Shown here one piece after another: positions 1 to 8,040 of a stretch of 64,000 nt of DNA. The notes under the pieces are model-generated. The model ran no database searches, was not told where the DNA came from, and saw nothing but the letters and a program-made list of their open reading frames with translations. The DNA is from an uncultured Steroidobacter sp. GTDB taxonomy: Bacteria; Pseudomonadota; Gammaproteobacteria; Steroidobacterales; Steroidobacteraceae. The stretch spans positions 1-64,000 of the forward strand of contig CALMII010000028.1 of NCBI GenBank assembly GCA_937864115.1, written 5' to 3'. The position numbers and the translations under genes are program-made. Numbering within the stretch: the stretch's first letter is position 1; every line of letters begins with the position of its first letter.

Positions 1-313
1 CCTGAAACGGTGAATACCGCAGATGGATCAGTCAGTTCCGCGCGCGCGGTAGTGGCTTAACCGGACACTAGTGGGCTAAAGCCTGACCTACAGAGGCCCC
101 GCTGCGCGGAGGAAGGGACCCCATATCGATGTAGTCCCCAACCTGCAGGACGTTCATCCGATCCCCGCATCGACGGGCGGCAGCGTCCATCTTTCTGTCA
201 AATCAGGAACGACCCAGTCTGTAAATTTCATAACGCGCCCGGTCGTTGCCGCTGAAGTGTGCACCAGGCCCGGCTGTCGTCCGCCGCGGCTCTGGAAAAC
301 TCCGGACCAGGTC
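1..313. other. Gene-free left end with a repeat fragment
   Basis: No credible gene was found before the GGDEF-EAL gene. Positions 71-96 hold a half-copy of the dispersed palindrome family (GGCTAAAGCCTGACCTACAG). Positions 97-119 carry a GC-rich stretch (CCCGCTGCGCGGAGGAAGG) that recurs at about 62497-62519 near the other end of the window. The minus-strand open frame at 154-501 looks like a shadow with no recognisable domain. Confidence 0.6.
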
Positions 314-1894
314 ATGGCGATTCCCGGGACGATGCTCACTCTACTGACGATCTGCAGTCTGCTGGCGCTGGCCGCCGTCTCGATGTACGCGTACACCTTC
401 CACACGCGCCTCCGGTCGTTGCGCGAGCGGCTGGTCGAGTCGGAGGCACGGCATACCGAGCATCTCGCGCAGGTCGAAGACGGCAATACCGTTCGCCGCA
501 AGATCGAGGCGCAGCTTTTCGAAAAGCAGCAGCGACTGGATCGGCTCGCCCATCACGATCAGCTCACCGGACTGCCCAACCGCCTTTTCCTGGCGGCGCA
601 TCTGCCCATTGCGATGGAGCAGGCCCGCAAGCGTCGCCAGGCGCTGGCGGTGCTGTTTCTCGATCTCGACCGGTTCAAGCACGTCAACGACACCTTCGGA
701 CACGAGACCGGCGACAAGCTCCTGCAGTCGGTCGCCCAACGCGTCAAGGAGGTGGTGCGTGCCGAGGACACCGTCGTGCGCATGGGCGGCGACGAATTCG
801 TGGTCATCCTCGGCGCCGTCCGCAATGCCGAGCAGGTCACGGATACGGCTTCACGCATCACCGCCGCGCTCACTGCGCCGATCGTCATCGACGGCAAGCC
901 GCTGGTGACGACGGTCAGCGTCGGCGTCAGCCTGTACCCGCGCGACGGCGAGGACGTGGGTTCGCTGCTCCGGCATTCGGACACCGCGATGTACCAGGCC
1001 AAGGAAGGCGGTCGCAACAACTTCCAGGTGTTCAATCCGACGATGGATCGCAAACTGAAGGAACGCGTGGCGATCGAAGCCAGCATGCGCGATGCGCTGG
1101 CGGCGCAACGCTTCGATGTCCACTACCAGCCGCTGATCGAGATCGAAAGCCGGCGGGTGGTCGCGCTCGAGGCGCTGGTGCGCTGGCGGGATCCGGAAGA
1201 GGGATACATTCCACCGAGCCGCTTCATTCCGATCGCTGAAGAAACCGGCCTGATCGTGCAGATCGGCGACTTCGTGCTGCAGCGGGTCGTGGAAGACATG
1301 AAACAGTGGCGCCAGTCGGGCGCCGTGCTGGTGCCGGTGGCGGTGAACGTCTCGGCGGGGCAGTTGCGCCGGGCGAACCTGCGGGAACGCATCGAGCAGC
1401 TGACCACTGCCTACGAACTCGCTCCCTCCATGCTGCAGATCGAACTGACGGAAGGCGCGATGTTCGAGCAGCCCGAATCGCGCCAGGGCGAGTCGAACGA
1501 GGACGCCGTCAACGAACTGGCCGCCCTCGGCCTGCGTGTCGCGATCGACGACTTCGGCACCGGTTACTCGAGCCTGAGCTATCTGAAACGCTGGCGTGTC
1601 GATTGCCTGAAGATCGATCGCAGCTTCATTCGCGACCTGGTGACCGACACGAACGATCACGCCATCGTCGGCGCCATCATTGCGATGGCCCAGCATCTGA
1701 AGATCAACGTCGTCGCCGAAGGCGTCGAGGCGTGGTCGCAGCTCGAAACCCTGCGGCGGCTCGGTTGTCGCTACGCCCAGGGCTATCTGTTCGCCGAACC
1801 CGTTCCCGGCCGGCGGGCGCGCGAATTCCTCAATGGCCGCCGCCTCGGACTTCCGGACCTCGAAACCGATCTTCTGAAAGCAGCCAGCGCGTAA
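314..1894 (+). CDS. Membrane-anchored GGDEF-EAL cyclic-di-GMP enzyme
   Basis: Dual-domain cyclic-di-GMP protein of 526 aa from the ATG at 314; an upstream in-frame ATG at 257 would add 19 poorly hydrophobic residues. One N-terminal transmembrane helix (about residues 8-27) is followed by a short coiled-coil-like linker. The GGDEF domain has an intact GGDEF at residues 158-162 and an RxxD inhibitory-site pattern (RAED) five residues before it. The EAL domain keeps EAL at 286-288, DDFGTG at 412-417 and EGVE at 469-472. Both cyclase and phosphodiesterase activities are therefore possible; which one dominates cannot be read from sequence. No periplasmic sensor domain is present, so it probably responds through partners or GTP/c-di-GMP levels. 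It stands alone on the plus strand, 34 bp before the small reductase gene. Confidence 0.93.
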   Translation: MAIPGTMLTLLTICSLLALAAVSMYAYTFHTRLRSLRERLVESEARHTEHLAQVEDGNTVRRKIEAQLFEKQQRLDRLAHHDQLTGLPNRLFLAAHLPIAMEQARKRRQALAVLFLDLDRFKHVNDTFGHETGDKLLQSVAQRVKEVVRAEDTVVRMGGDEFVVILGAVRNAEQVTDTASRITAALTAPIVIDGKPLVTTVSVGVSLYPRDGEDVGSLLRHSDTAMYQAKEGGRNNFQVFNPTMDRKLKERVAIEASMRDALAAQRFDVHYQPLIEIESRRVVALEALVRWRDPEEGYIPPSRFIPIAEETGLIVQIGDFVLQRVVEDMKQWRQSGAVLVPVAVNVSAGQLRRANLRERIEQLTTAYELAPSMLQIELTEGAMFEQPESRQGESNEDAVNELAALGLRVAIDDFGTGYSSLSYLKRWRVDCLKIDRSFIRDLVTDTNDHAIVGAIIAMAQHLKINVVAEGVEAWSQLETLRRLGCRYAQGYLFAEPVPGRRAREFLNGRRLGLPDLETDLLKAASA

Positions 1895-1928
1895 GATCGG
1901 CGCCGGAACGCTCGACGGGGATCCGGCT

Positions 1929-2282
1929 TTGACCATCACGCTCTACGGCATCAGGAACTGCGACACCATGAAGAAGGCCAGGACCTGGCTGGACGAACAC
2001 GGTGTCGACTACGTCTTCCACGATTACAAAGTCAGCGGCATCGACCGTGCCTCGCTCGCGCGCTGGTGCAAGGCGAAGGGCTGGGAAACGGTGCTCAACC
2101 GCGCCGGCACGACCTTCCGCAAGCTGCCCGACGCAGTGCGTGCCGGCCTCGACGAAGCGAAAGCCATCGACCTGATGCTCGAACAACCCTCGATGATCAA
2201 ACGCCCCGTCCTCGAAGGCGGCGGACACTTGCTGATCGGCTTCCGGCCGGAGGAATATCGGGCCGCGCGACTGAGTCTGTAG
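1929..2282 (+). CDS. Spx/ArsC-like reductase (YffB family)
   Basis: A 117-aa thioredoxin-fold protein of the Spx/MgsR/ArsC superfamily. It begins ITLYGIRNCDTMKKA, with a single Cys followed by Asp-Thr-Met, so it is a one-cysteine member like YffB rather than a CxxC redox protein. The C-terminal MIKRPVLEGG segment matches the conserved IKRP region of arsenate reductase-like proteins. YffB-type proteins are thought to act as glutathione-dependent thiol reductases; real arsenate reduction is not implied. The start is a TTG at 1929, since no ATG or GTG lies at the right place before the first beta strand; a weak GGGGA lies about 9 bases upstream. A dispersed palindrome follows directly. Confidence 0.88.
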   Translation: MTITLYGIRNCDTMKKARTWLDEHGVDYVFHDYKVSGIDRASLARWCKAKGWETVLNRAGTTFRKLPDAVRAGLDEAKAIDLMLEQPSMIKRPVLEGGGHLLIGFRPEEYRAARLSL

Positions 2283-2353
2283 GGGCCGGCGTCTTCTGTA
2301 GGTCAGGCTTCAGCCTGACTTCTGAAAGAGGCCGGCTGAAGCCGGCCCCACAG
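2283..2353. repeat. Composite palindromic repeat (both hairpin types)
   Basis: Between the YffB-like gene and the acyl-CoA dehydrogenase 3' end. It contains TCAGGCTTCAGCCTGA, then an AG-rich spacer, then GGCCGGCTGAAGCCGGCC, flanked by CTGTAGG and CCCCACAGG. This is the same family as the repeats at 31447, 51898, 60995 and elsewhere. Placed between convergent genes it could also terminate transcription. Confidence 0.85.
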
Positions 2354-2368
2354 GGAAGCGCGAATCCC

Positions 2369-3631
2369 TCAGCTCCCGCGCGTCACCGGCATCTCCACCG
2401 CATCCTGCGGCCGGTTCAGGTGCTGCGCCAGTTCCAGCTTCGCGATGGCATTGCGATGCACTTCGTCGGGGCCGTCAGCGAGGCGCAGCGTGCGCTGGCC
2501 GGCCCACAGTTTCGCCAGCGGGAACTCGTCGCTCACGCCGCCGCCGCCGTGGGCCTGGATCGCCCAGTCGATGACCCGCAGCGTCATGCTCGGCACGATC
2601 ACCTTGATCATGGCGATTTCCTTCTTCGCGACCTTGTTGCCGACCGTGTCCATCATGTACGCGGCCTTCAGCACCATGAGCCGCGCCTGATCGATCGAGC
2701 AGCGCGCTTCGGCGATGCGTTCGTGCCAGATCGACTGGGCGGAGATGGGCTTGCCGAAGGCGACGCGCGCACTGAGACGCTTGCACATGAGTTCGAGCGC
2801 GCGTTCGGCGACGCCGATGGAGCGCATGCAGTGATGGATGCGGCCCGGGCCGAGGCGGCCTTGCGCGATCTCGAACCCGCGGCCTTCGCCGAGCAGGATG
2901 TTCGCCGCCGGCACCCGCACGTTCTTCAGATCGACTTCGGCATGGCCGTGCGGCGCATCGTCATAGCCGAACACCGGCAGATGCCGCAGCACGGTGACGC
3001 CGGGCGAGTCGGCCGGCACGAGGATCATCGACTGCTGCTGATGCCGGCCGGCCTCAGGATTGGTCTTGCCCATCAGGACGTACACCTTGCAGCGCGGATC
3101 GTTGGCGCCGCTCGACCACCATTTGCGGCCATTGATGACGTATTCGTTGCCCTCGCGCCGGATGCTGCACTCGATGTTGGTGGCATCCGAGGAGGCAACC
3201 GCGGGCTCGGTCATGAGGAAGGCCGAGCGGATCTCGCCGGCCAGCAGCGGTTCCAGCCACTGGTCCTTCTGCGCTTCCGTGCCGTAGCGCTCGATGGTTT
3301 CCATGTTGCCGGTGTCGGGCGCCGAGCAGTTGAACACCTCGGCCGACCAGGGCACGCGGCCCATGATCTCGCACAGCGGCGCGTATTCGAGATTCGACAG
3401 GCCCTGCGGCGCGCGCGGCGAACGCGGCAGAAACAGGTTCCAGAGCCCGGCCTCGCGCGCCCTCGGCTTCAGGTCCTCGATGATCTGCAGCGGCACCCAG
3501 GGATTGCCGTTGCGCCGGTTCGCGGCCAGCTCCTGCTCGCAGGTTTTCTCGTTGGGAACGATGTGATCGTCGACGAAGCGCAGCAGCCGGGCCTGCAGTT
3601 CACGGACACGGGGACTGAATTCGAATTCCAT
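2369..3631 (-). CDS. Acyl-CoA dehydrogenase (ACAD10/11-like)
   Basis: A 420-aa FAD-dependent acyl-CoA dehydrogenase. The start MEFEFSPRV at 3631 fits the family; the open frame continues 59 codons upstream without family similarity. Recognisable regions are [13 protein letters not shown] (flavin/substrate loop), [19 protein letters not shown] and a C-terminal ADGPDEVHR that replaces the more usual EGT segment. That last pattern is typical of the ACAD10/11 and FadE-like branch acting on longer or branched acyl-CoAs, inferred from family only. It is transcribed divergently from a LysR-type regulator whose start lies about 140 bp away, so regulation by that neighbour is likely. No electron-transfer flavoprotein or thioesterase gene is adjacent. 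Confidence 0.93.
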   Translation of the reverse strand: MEFEFSPRVRELQARLLRFVDDHIVPNEKTCEQELAANRRNGNPWVPLQIIEDLKPRAREAGLWNLFLPRSPRAPQGLSNLEYAPLCEIMGRVPWSAEVFNCSAPDTGNMETIERYGTEAQKDQWLEPLLAGEIRSAFLMTEPAVASSDATNIECSIRREGNEYVINGRKWWSSGANDPRCKVYVLMGKTNPEAGRHQQQSMILVPADSPGVTVLRHLPVFGYDDAPHGHAEVDLKNVRVPAANILLGEGRGFEIAQGRLGPGRIHHCMRSIGVAERALELMCKRLSARVAFGKPISAQSIWHERIAEARCSIDQARLMVLKAAYMMDTVGNKVAKKEIAMIKVIVPSMTLRVIDWAIQAHGGGGVSDEFPLAKLWAGQRTLRLADGPDEVHRNAIAKLELAQHLNRPQDAVEMPVTRGS

Positions 3632-3773
3632 GGGGCACCTGTGGAGTCGGGACAGGGCGCATCGCCCTGCAGTACGATTCTTGTCGCTACCTTGCAGTGA
3701 TCGCGTGCCCGACGCCAATGCTATGTCTGCATGGCGGCCGATCAGCGCCGCGAATGGCTGCGGAGACGAGAAC

Positions 3774-4697
3774 ATGCACCTGCCCCGGATCGATCTCAAC
3801 CTGTTCACGGTATTCGACGCGATCTACCGCGAAGGCGGCATCACGCCGGCCAGCAAGCGCCTGCACCTGTCGCAGCCCGCCGTGAGTCATGCGCTGGCCC
3901 GCCTGCGCGAGATGCTGAACGATCCGCTGTTCGAGCGTCATGGCAATGCCATGGTGCCGACGCCGAAGGCCCGTGCGCTGGCGGCCACCATCGGCCGGTC
4001 GCTCGGTGCGCTCGAACACATGATGCAGCACGCCGGACAGTTCGATCCGCTGACCAGCGACCGCACGTTCACCATGGCGGTGCGTGAAGCCCACGAGTAT
4101 TCCTTCCTGCCGGCGCTCCTGCGGCGCGTGCGCGAGACGGCGCCGAACGTCGATGTGGCGTCGGTGCGTATCGATCGCCGCGATCTCGAGGAAGACCTGC
4201 AGAGCGGCGAACTCGACGTCGGCATCGACGTGGCGTTGCCGCTGTCGCTCGACGTGCGGCGCGAATGCATGAGTGCCGAGCCGCTGGTCGTGCTGGCGCG
4301 CGCCGATCACCCGGCGATCCGCGGTTCGCTCGATCTCGACACCTATCTCACGCACGAGCACGTGCTGGTCACGGGCCGGCGTCGCGGCGGCGGCTATGAA
4401 GATGCCGCACTGAACCGCGCCGGTGTTACCCGTCGCATCCGCGTCCGCTGCCAGCAGCACGTTGCGGCTTGCGAGATCGTCAGCCAGTCCGACGTGCTGA
4501 CGACCATGACGCGCAATCAGGCCGAACTCGCGAACCGCCACATCGGCAACCAGATGCTGCTGTTCCCGCTCGACTCGCCGCCGCTCGAAACCTTCCTGTA
4601 CTGGCACGGCAACGTGCACGAAGACGCCGCGAACGCCTGGTTCCGCGATCTGGTACGCGAATCGATGCTGGCCGCGCGCACGATCAGCGCCCTGTAG
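3774..4697 (+). CDS. LysR-family transcriptional regulator
   Basis: A 307-aa LysR-type regulator. The N-terminal winged helix-turn-helix covers about residues 5-65 ([20 protein letters not shown] segment, then a [14 protein letters not shown] wing). The rest is a periplasmic-binding-like effector domain. The ATG at 3774 follows GGAGACGAGAAC, and starts the canonical [17 protein letters not shown]; an open frame extends upstream without similarity. It diverges from the acyl-CoA dehydrogenase, the classic LysR layout, so it probably controls that gene and itself from the 3632-3773 interval. The effector is unknown, possibly a fatty acid or its CoA ester. Confidence 0.93.
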   Translation: MHLPRIDLNLFTVFDAIYREGGITPASKRLHLSQPAVSHALARLREMLNDPLFERHGNAMVPTPKARALAATIGRSLGALEHMMQHAGQFDPLTSDRTFTMAVREAHEYSFLPALLRRVRETAPNVDVASVRIDRRDLEEDLQSGELDVGIDVALPLSLDVRRECMSAEPLVVLARADHPAIRGSLDLDTYLTHEHVLVTGRRRGGGYEDAALNRAGVTRRIRVRCQQHVAACEIVSQSDVLTTMTRNQAELANRHIGNQMLLFPLDSPPLETFLYWHGNVHEDAANAWFRDLVRESMLAARTISAL

Positions 4698-4706
4698 ACC
4701 CACGAC

Positions 4707-5324
4707 ATGCCGACACAACGATTCTTTCCGACGCTCATCCATGCGGCCAGCCTGCAGGGCCGCGACTGGCGGCAGTTCAACAACCGCCTGTTGCGCGAGT
4801 GCCTGCAGTTACGTGTCGACGACGAGGCCGGGCAGCGCTGGTCGAAGCAGAATTATCCGGGCGGCTATACCTCCTACAGCTCGGTGCCGCGCATGCACAC
4901 GCTCTCGCCGACGTTCGCGGCGCTGGAGAAGAAGCTCAACCGGCACGTCCGCGCGTTCGCGCGCAAACTGCAGCTCGACATCGAACAGCGTCCGCTCGCC
5001 ATGACGGACTGCTGGGTCAACATCATGCCGCGCCATGTCGTGCACGGACTGCACCTGCATCCGCTGTCGACGATCAGCGGCACGTACTACGTGCAGACGC
5101 TGAAGGGTTCACCGGGCATCAAGTTCGAAGATCCGCGGCTCGATCGCTTCATGGCGGCGCCGCCGCGGCGGATGGATGCACGGACGGAGAACAAACCGTG
5201 GGTGGTGCTGCCGGCGCAGGCGGGGAGTCTCGTGCTCTTCGAAAGCTGGTTGCGGCACGAGGTCGCGCCCAATCCGCTCGCTGCCGAGCGCATCAGCATC
5301 AGTTTCAACTATGGCTGGTTCTGA
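4707..5324 (+). CDS. Putative 2OG-Fe(II) oxygenase (TIGR02466-like)
   Basis: A 205-aa protein matching my recollection of the TIGR02466 family of predicted 2-oxoglutarate/Fe(II) oxygenases. The double-stranded beta-helix core begins near residue 95 (CWVNIMPRHVVHGLHLHP). Candidate metal ligands are the histidines of HGLHLHP and the distal histidine of WLRHEV; the arginine of ERISISFN would bind 2-oxoglutarate. It lies 9 bp after the LysR gene and may be co-transcribed with it. The substrate is unknown; the family is often found near phage or capsule genes, but nothing like that is here. The assignment rests on motif layout, not on a search. Confidence 0.75.
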   Translation: MPTQRFFPTLIHAASLQGRDWRQFNNRLLRECLQLRVDDEAGQRWSKQNYPGGYTSYSSVPRMHTLSPTFAALEKKLNRHVRAFARKLQLDIEQRPLAMTDCWVNIMPRHVVHGLHLHPLSTISGTYYVQTLKGSPGIKFEDPRLDRFMAAPPRRMDARTENKPWVVLPAQAGSLVLFESWLRHEVAPNPLAAERISISFNYGWF

Positions 5325-5382
5325 CGGCCGAAGAAGTCAGGCGGAAGCCTGACCCACAGCCTGTGGGGCCGGCTTCAGCCCA

Positions 5383-5501
5383 ATGGCACTGACTTAAGGA
5401 TTTGCTCTGCCTGTGGGGCCGGCTTTAGCCGGCCTTTTTCAGAGTCAGGCTAAAGCCTGACCTACAGAGGAAACAGATTGCACGGCTTAAGTCAGTGCCA
5501 T
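5383..5501. repeat. MITE-like block with 16-bp terminal inverted repeats
   Basis: A 119-bp segment bounded by perfect 16-bp inverted repeats: ATGGCACTGACTTAAG at 5383-5398 and its complement at 5486-5501. Inside lie both hairpin types of the dispersed palindrome family (GGCCGGCTTTAGCCGGCC, then GTCAGGCTAAAGCCTGAC). Another degenerate copy precedes it at 5335-5380. No coding capacity. It ends two bases before the presumed left end of the IS110-family element. Confidence 0.7.
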
Positions 5502-5517
5502 GTATGGACCCGTCCCC

Positions 5518-5778
5518 GTTAGCAAGCCCCGCGTTCCTGTGTTAGGCGTGAGCTGATTGCACCCATGTATCCGGTCATGCGTTGAGATCGCCGTCGATCT
5601 CGGACCCTGATGGGTAGTCGCACGCACTGACCTGCTCATTGGGTCGGCTGTGGTTAAGCCGTAGCACTTACCAGGGTCGCAGCACGTCGATTTGATCAGT
5701 TGAGCCATCACTTCAGAACGTGAGCCTCGCAATCGGTGGTGAGAGTTCAGTTCAGCTAACCGTTGCAGCCATTCGCTT
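5518..5778 (-). ncRNA. Candidate bridge RNA region of the IS110-family element
   Basis: IS110-family recombinases use a bridge RNA transcribed from a noncoding end of the element; in the IS1111 subgroup it is on the 3' side of the transposase. This 261-bp stretch is the long noncoding end here. It holds several short hairpins, for example GAGATCG/CGATCTC at 5584-5590 and 5595-5601 (4-base loop) and CGGCT/AGCCG near 5645-5662. No open frame of note is present. The RNA boundaries and guide loops were not determined; the assignment is by position and family knowledge. Confidence 0.45.
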
Positions 5779-6777
5779 TTAGCCGTAAGCCAGTTGTGCC
5801 CACAGCTGCCGTGCCATCTTGTTGGCCAACGCCACGGTGGCTTTATGCACGCCGCGGCGTGCTTTGAGGGTACACGCCCATTGACTGACGGCATCCTCAT
5901 GCCGATCGGCCGTTCGCAGCGCGGCGCGCGCCCCGTGAATCAGCAGCGTGCGCAGGTACGCATCCCCGCGTTTGCTGATGCCCAGCAAGATCGGCTTGCC
6001 ACCGCTGGAGTGCTGACGCGGCACTAATCCGAGCCAGGCGGCCACCTGCCGGCCATTCTTGAACGCGTGCGCATCACCGATCTCAGCGGCAAAGGCGCTG
6101 GCAATCAGCGGCCCCACGCCACGGCGCTGCATCAGCGCGCCGCTACGCTCATCCACCTGGGCCTGCTCCTCGATGCGTCGGGTGAGACGCTGCACCTCGG
6201 CATCCAGCTCGCGAAGCCGCTGTGTCTGAAAATTCAGTTCCTCGCGCAGCAGCGGCGGCAATCCATTCTCGGCATCCTCCAGCAGCTCAGGCAACTGCCG
6301 GCGCAGCCGCTGCAAGCCCTGCGCAACGACCACCCCGAACTCCGCCAGCAATCCGCGCACCTGATTGGCCAGCGCCGTGCGGGCCTTGACCACCGAACTA
6401 CGCATTCGATGCAGTGCCAGCACTTGCTGCTGATCCACCGTCTTGAGCGCCACAAAGCGCATGTCCGGTCGCTGCGCCGCTTCGCAGATCGCCTGCGCAT
6501 CATTGCGGTCGGTCTTGTTGCCCTTCACGAAGGGTTTTACAAACTGCGGTGCAATCAGCTTGACCTGATGGCCCAGCTCCCGAATGCGTCGACCCCAGTG
6601 ATGGGCGCCGCCGCAGGCTTCCATCGCCACCGTGCACGGCGGCAGTTGCGCGATCAGCCGCAATAACTGCGCACGCCGAACCTGTCGGCGCAGCACGCAT
6701 ACCCCGCGCGCATCCACTCCGTGCAGTTGAAACACCTGCTTTGCCAGATCAATTGCCAACAGCGTAATCTCGTTCAT
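5779..6777 (-). CDS. IS110-family transposase (DEDD recombinase)
   Basis: A 332-aa transposase starting MNEITLLAIDLAKQ at 6777. The N-terminal RuvC-like domain shows the DEDD residues D10, E53 (VAMEACGGAHHW), D90 and D93 (KTDRNDAQA). A coiled-coil stretch spans about residues 160-215. The C-terminal Transposase_20 part (about 220-310) has GVGPLIASAFAAEIG, then LGLVPRQHSSGGK and GISKRGDAYLRTLL, which contains the catalytic serine region. It is full length with no frameshift, so the copy is probably functional. It cuts and joins DNA by a serine-assisted mechanism guided by a bridge RNA in studied relatives. Confidence 0.95.
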   Translation of the reverse strand: MNEITLLAIDLAKQVFQLHGVDARGVCVLRRQVRRAQLLRLIAQLPPCTVAMEACGGAHHWGRRIRELGHQVKLIAPQFVKPFVKGNKTDRNDAQAICEAAQRPDMRFVALKTVDQQQVLALHRMRSSVVKARTALANQVRGLLAEFGVVVAQGLQRLRRQLPELLEDAENGLPPLLREELNFQTQRLRELDAEVQRLTRRIEEQAQVDERSGALMQRRGVGPLIASAFAAEIGDAHAFKNGRQVAAWLGLVPRQHSSGGKPILLGISKRGDAYLRTLLIHGARAALRTADRHEDAVSQWACTLKARRGVHKATVALANKMARQLWAQLAYG

Positions 6778-6836
6778 GGGCCCGTCTCCTCTTTCGTGTG
6801 CATGAGAAACAATCAACATCTCTCATGCTGGCGCAC

Positions 6837-7994
6837 TCAATGTCGCCGGATCAAAGGGGGGGACGGGTCCATCCCATTATTGGGCTCTAGCTCTAGCTCT
6901 GGCTCACAGCTCACCGCTCTGTACCTTCTCACCCCATCTGCCTGCGACTGGCGCCGCAACCGCCCTTCATGCACCAGATACTCGAGATGCGCGAGCGCCT
7001 CGCCGAGACCCAGGAACAGATGCATGCCGGCAAGCTGGCGGCGGAACATGAGCGGCAGCAACTCGGCCGCCGCCCTCGGTTCCGCGCAGGCGGCGACGAG
7101 TTTCGTCAGCTGCTCCCGATGATGCTGGGTGAGATCGTCGATGCGCGCCTGCAAGCCGCGAAACGGCACGCCGTGCGATGGCAGCACCAGCGTCTCGGCC
7201 GACTGCGTCCGCAGTCGCTGCAACGACGTCAGGAAGGAATGCAGCGGATTGCGATCGATGCTGCGGAACGTGATGCTGATGTTCGACGAGATCGTCGGCA
7301 GCACCTGATCGCCGCTCACGAGCAACTGCGCGCGCTCGTCGGCGAGACACAGATGACCGTCGGCGTGGCCGTTGGTCTGCAGTGCCTGCCAGCAATCCAG
7401 ATCGCCGCCGAGTCGTTCGCCGTCGGCGATGAAGCGCTCGACCGGCGGCAGGCCGCTCGCGAGACCCGCCAGCCGCGCCGATGAGAACAGCGGCGTGAGA
7501 CTCGCCGTGTCGGCGATGCCGTTGGTGCGGAAGAACGCTTCGATGATGTCGCTGTTGTCGATGAACTCGCCGCTCAGCATCTGGCGCGCCTGCTCGTGCG
7601 TGCGGCGCGACATCCACACCGGCAGTCCGAAACGTTCGTGCAGCCAGCCGGCGAGCCCGATGTGATCGGGATGGATGTGCGTGACGAAGACGGCGCGCAG
7701 CGGCTTGCCGCAGGTCGCCGCGATCCGTTCCCACGCCGCCTTGCCCGCGTTCACGGCCATGCCGGTATCGACGACGACGTAGCCATCGCTGCGTTCCAGC
7801 AGCCAGACGTTGATGTGGTTGAGATCGATCAGCAGCGGAATCCGGCTCCATAGAACACCGGGCGCGACTTCGACACAGGCGCCGGGCTCGGGCGTCGCGA
7901 CATCGACGTAGCGCAGCCGCTGCGGTGCGGACGCATAGCTCTCGCCTTCGGCAGTCACGCCATCGGCGGTCCTTGCGGGGGGATCTCGGGTCAT
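6837..7994 (-). CDS. MBL-fold metallo-hydrolase with IS-derived C-terminus
   Basis: A 385-aa metallo-beta-lactamase-fold hydrolase starting MTRDPPART at 7994. Metal-binding motifs are THIHPDH (about residues 120-126), NGHADGH, SGDQ and SHGVPF, so a dinuclear zinc site is complete. The family covers thioesterase, lactonase and glyoxalase-like activities; the substrate is unknown. The last 15-25 residues (from about CEPELELEPNNGMDPSPP) are encoded by a short GCTCTAGCTCTAG repeat and by the right inverted repeat of the IS110-family element. The stop codon lies inside the element, so the native C-terminus seems to have been replaced. It diverges from the M20 peptidase gene with only 46 bp between starts. 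Confidence 0.9.
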   Translation of the reverse strand: MTRDPPARTADGVTAEGESYASAPQRLRYVDVATPEPGACVEVAPGVLWSRIPLLIDLNHINVWLLERSDGYVVVDTGMAVNAGKAAWERIAATCGKPLRAVFVTHIHPDHIGLAGWLHERFGLPVWMSRRTHEQARQMLSGEFIDNSDIIEAFFRTNGIADTASLTPLFSSARLAGLASGLPPVERFIADGERLGGDLDCWQALQTNGHADGHLCLADERAQLLVSGDQVLPTISSNISITFRSIDRNPLHSFLTSLQRLRTQSAETLVLPSHGVPFRGLQARIDDLTQHHREQLTKLVAACAEPRAAAELLPLMFRRQLAGMHLFLGLGEALAHLEYLVHEGRLRRQSQADGVRRYRAVSCEPELELEPNNGMDPSPPLIRRH

Positions 7995-8040
7995 CGGCGA
8001 CGTATCATGCAGCCCTGTTTTACCGAGCCGGGATTCTGCC

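Larger units (their letters stand above)
5504..6872 (-). mobile_element. IS110-family insertion sequence (IS1111-like ends)
   Basis: About 1.37 kb. A perfect 14-bp inverted repeat, ATGGACCCGTCCCC at 5504-5517 and its complement at 6859-6872, brackets a complete IS110-type transposase gene. Terminal or subterminal inverted repeats are a mark of the IS1111 subgroup. The noncoding part on the transposase 3' side is about 260 bp; the 5' side is about 80 bp. IS110 relatives are known to insert into REP-like palindromes, and the left end abuts one here. Exact ends are uncertain because this family makes no clear target duplication. Confidence 0.8.

Noticed and set aside
2066..3700. Plus-strand open frame of 544 codons over the YffB-like and acyl-CoA dehydrogenase genes
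   Set aside because: It overlaps two clear genes, crosses a palindromic repeat and has no recognisable domain.
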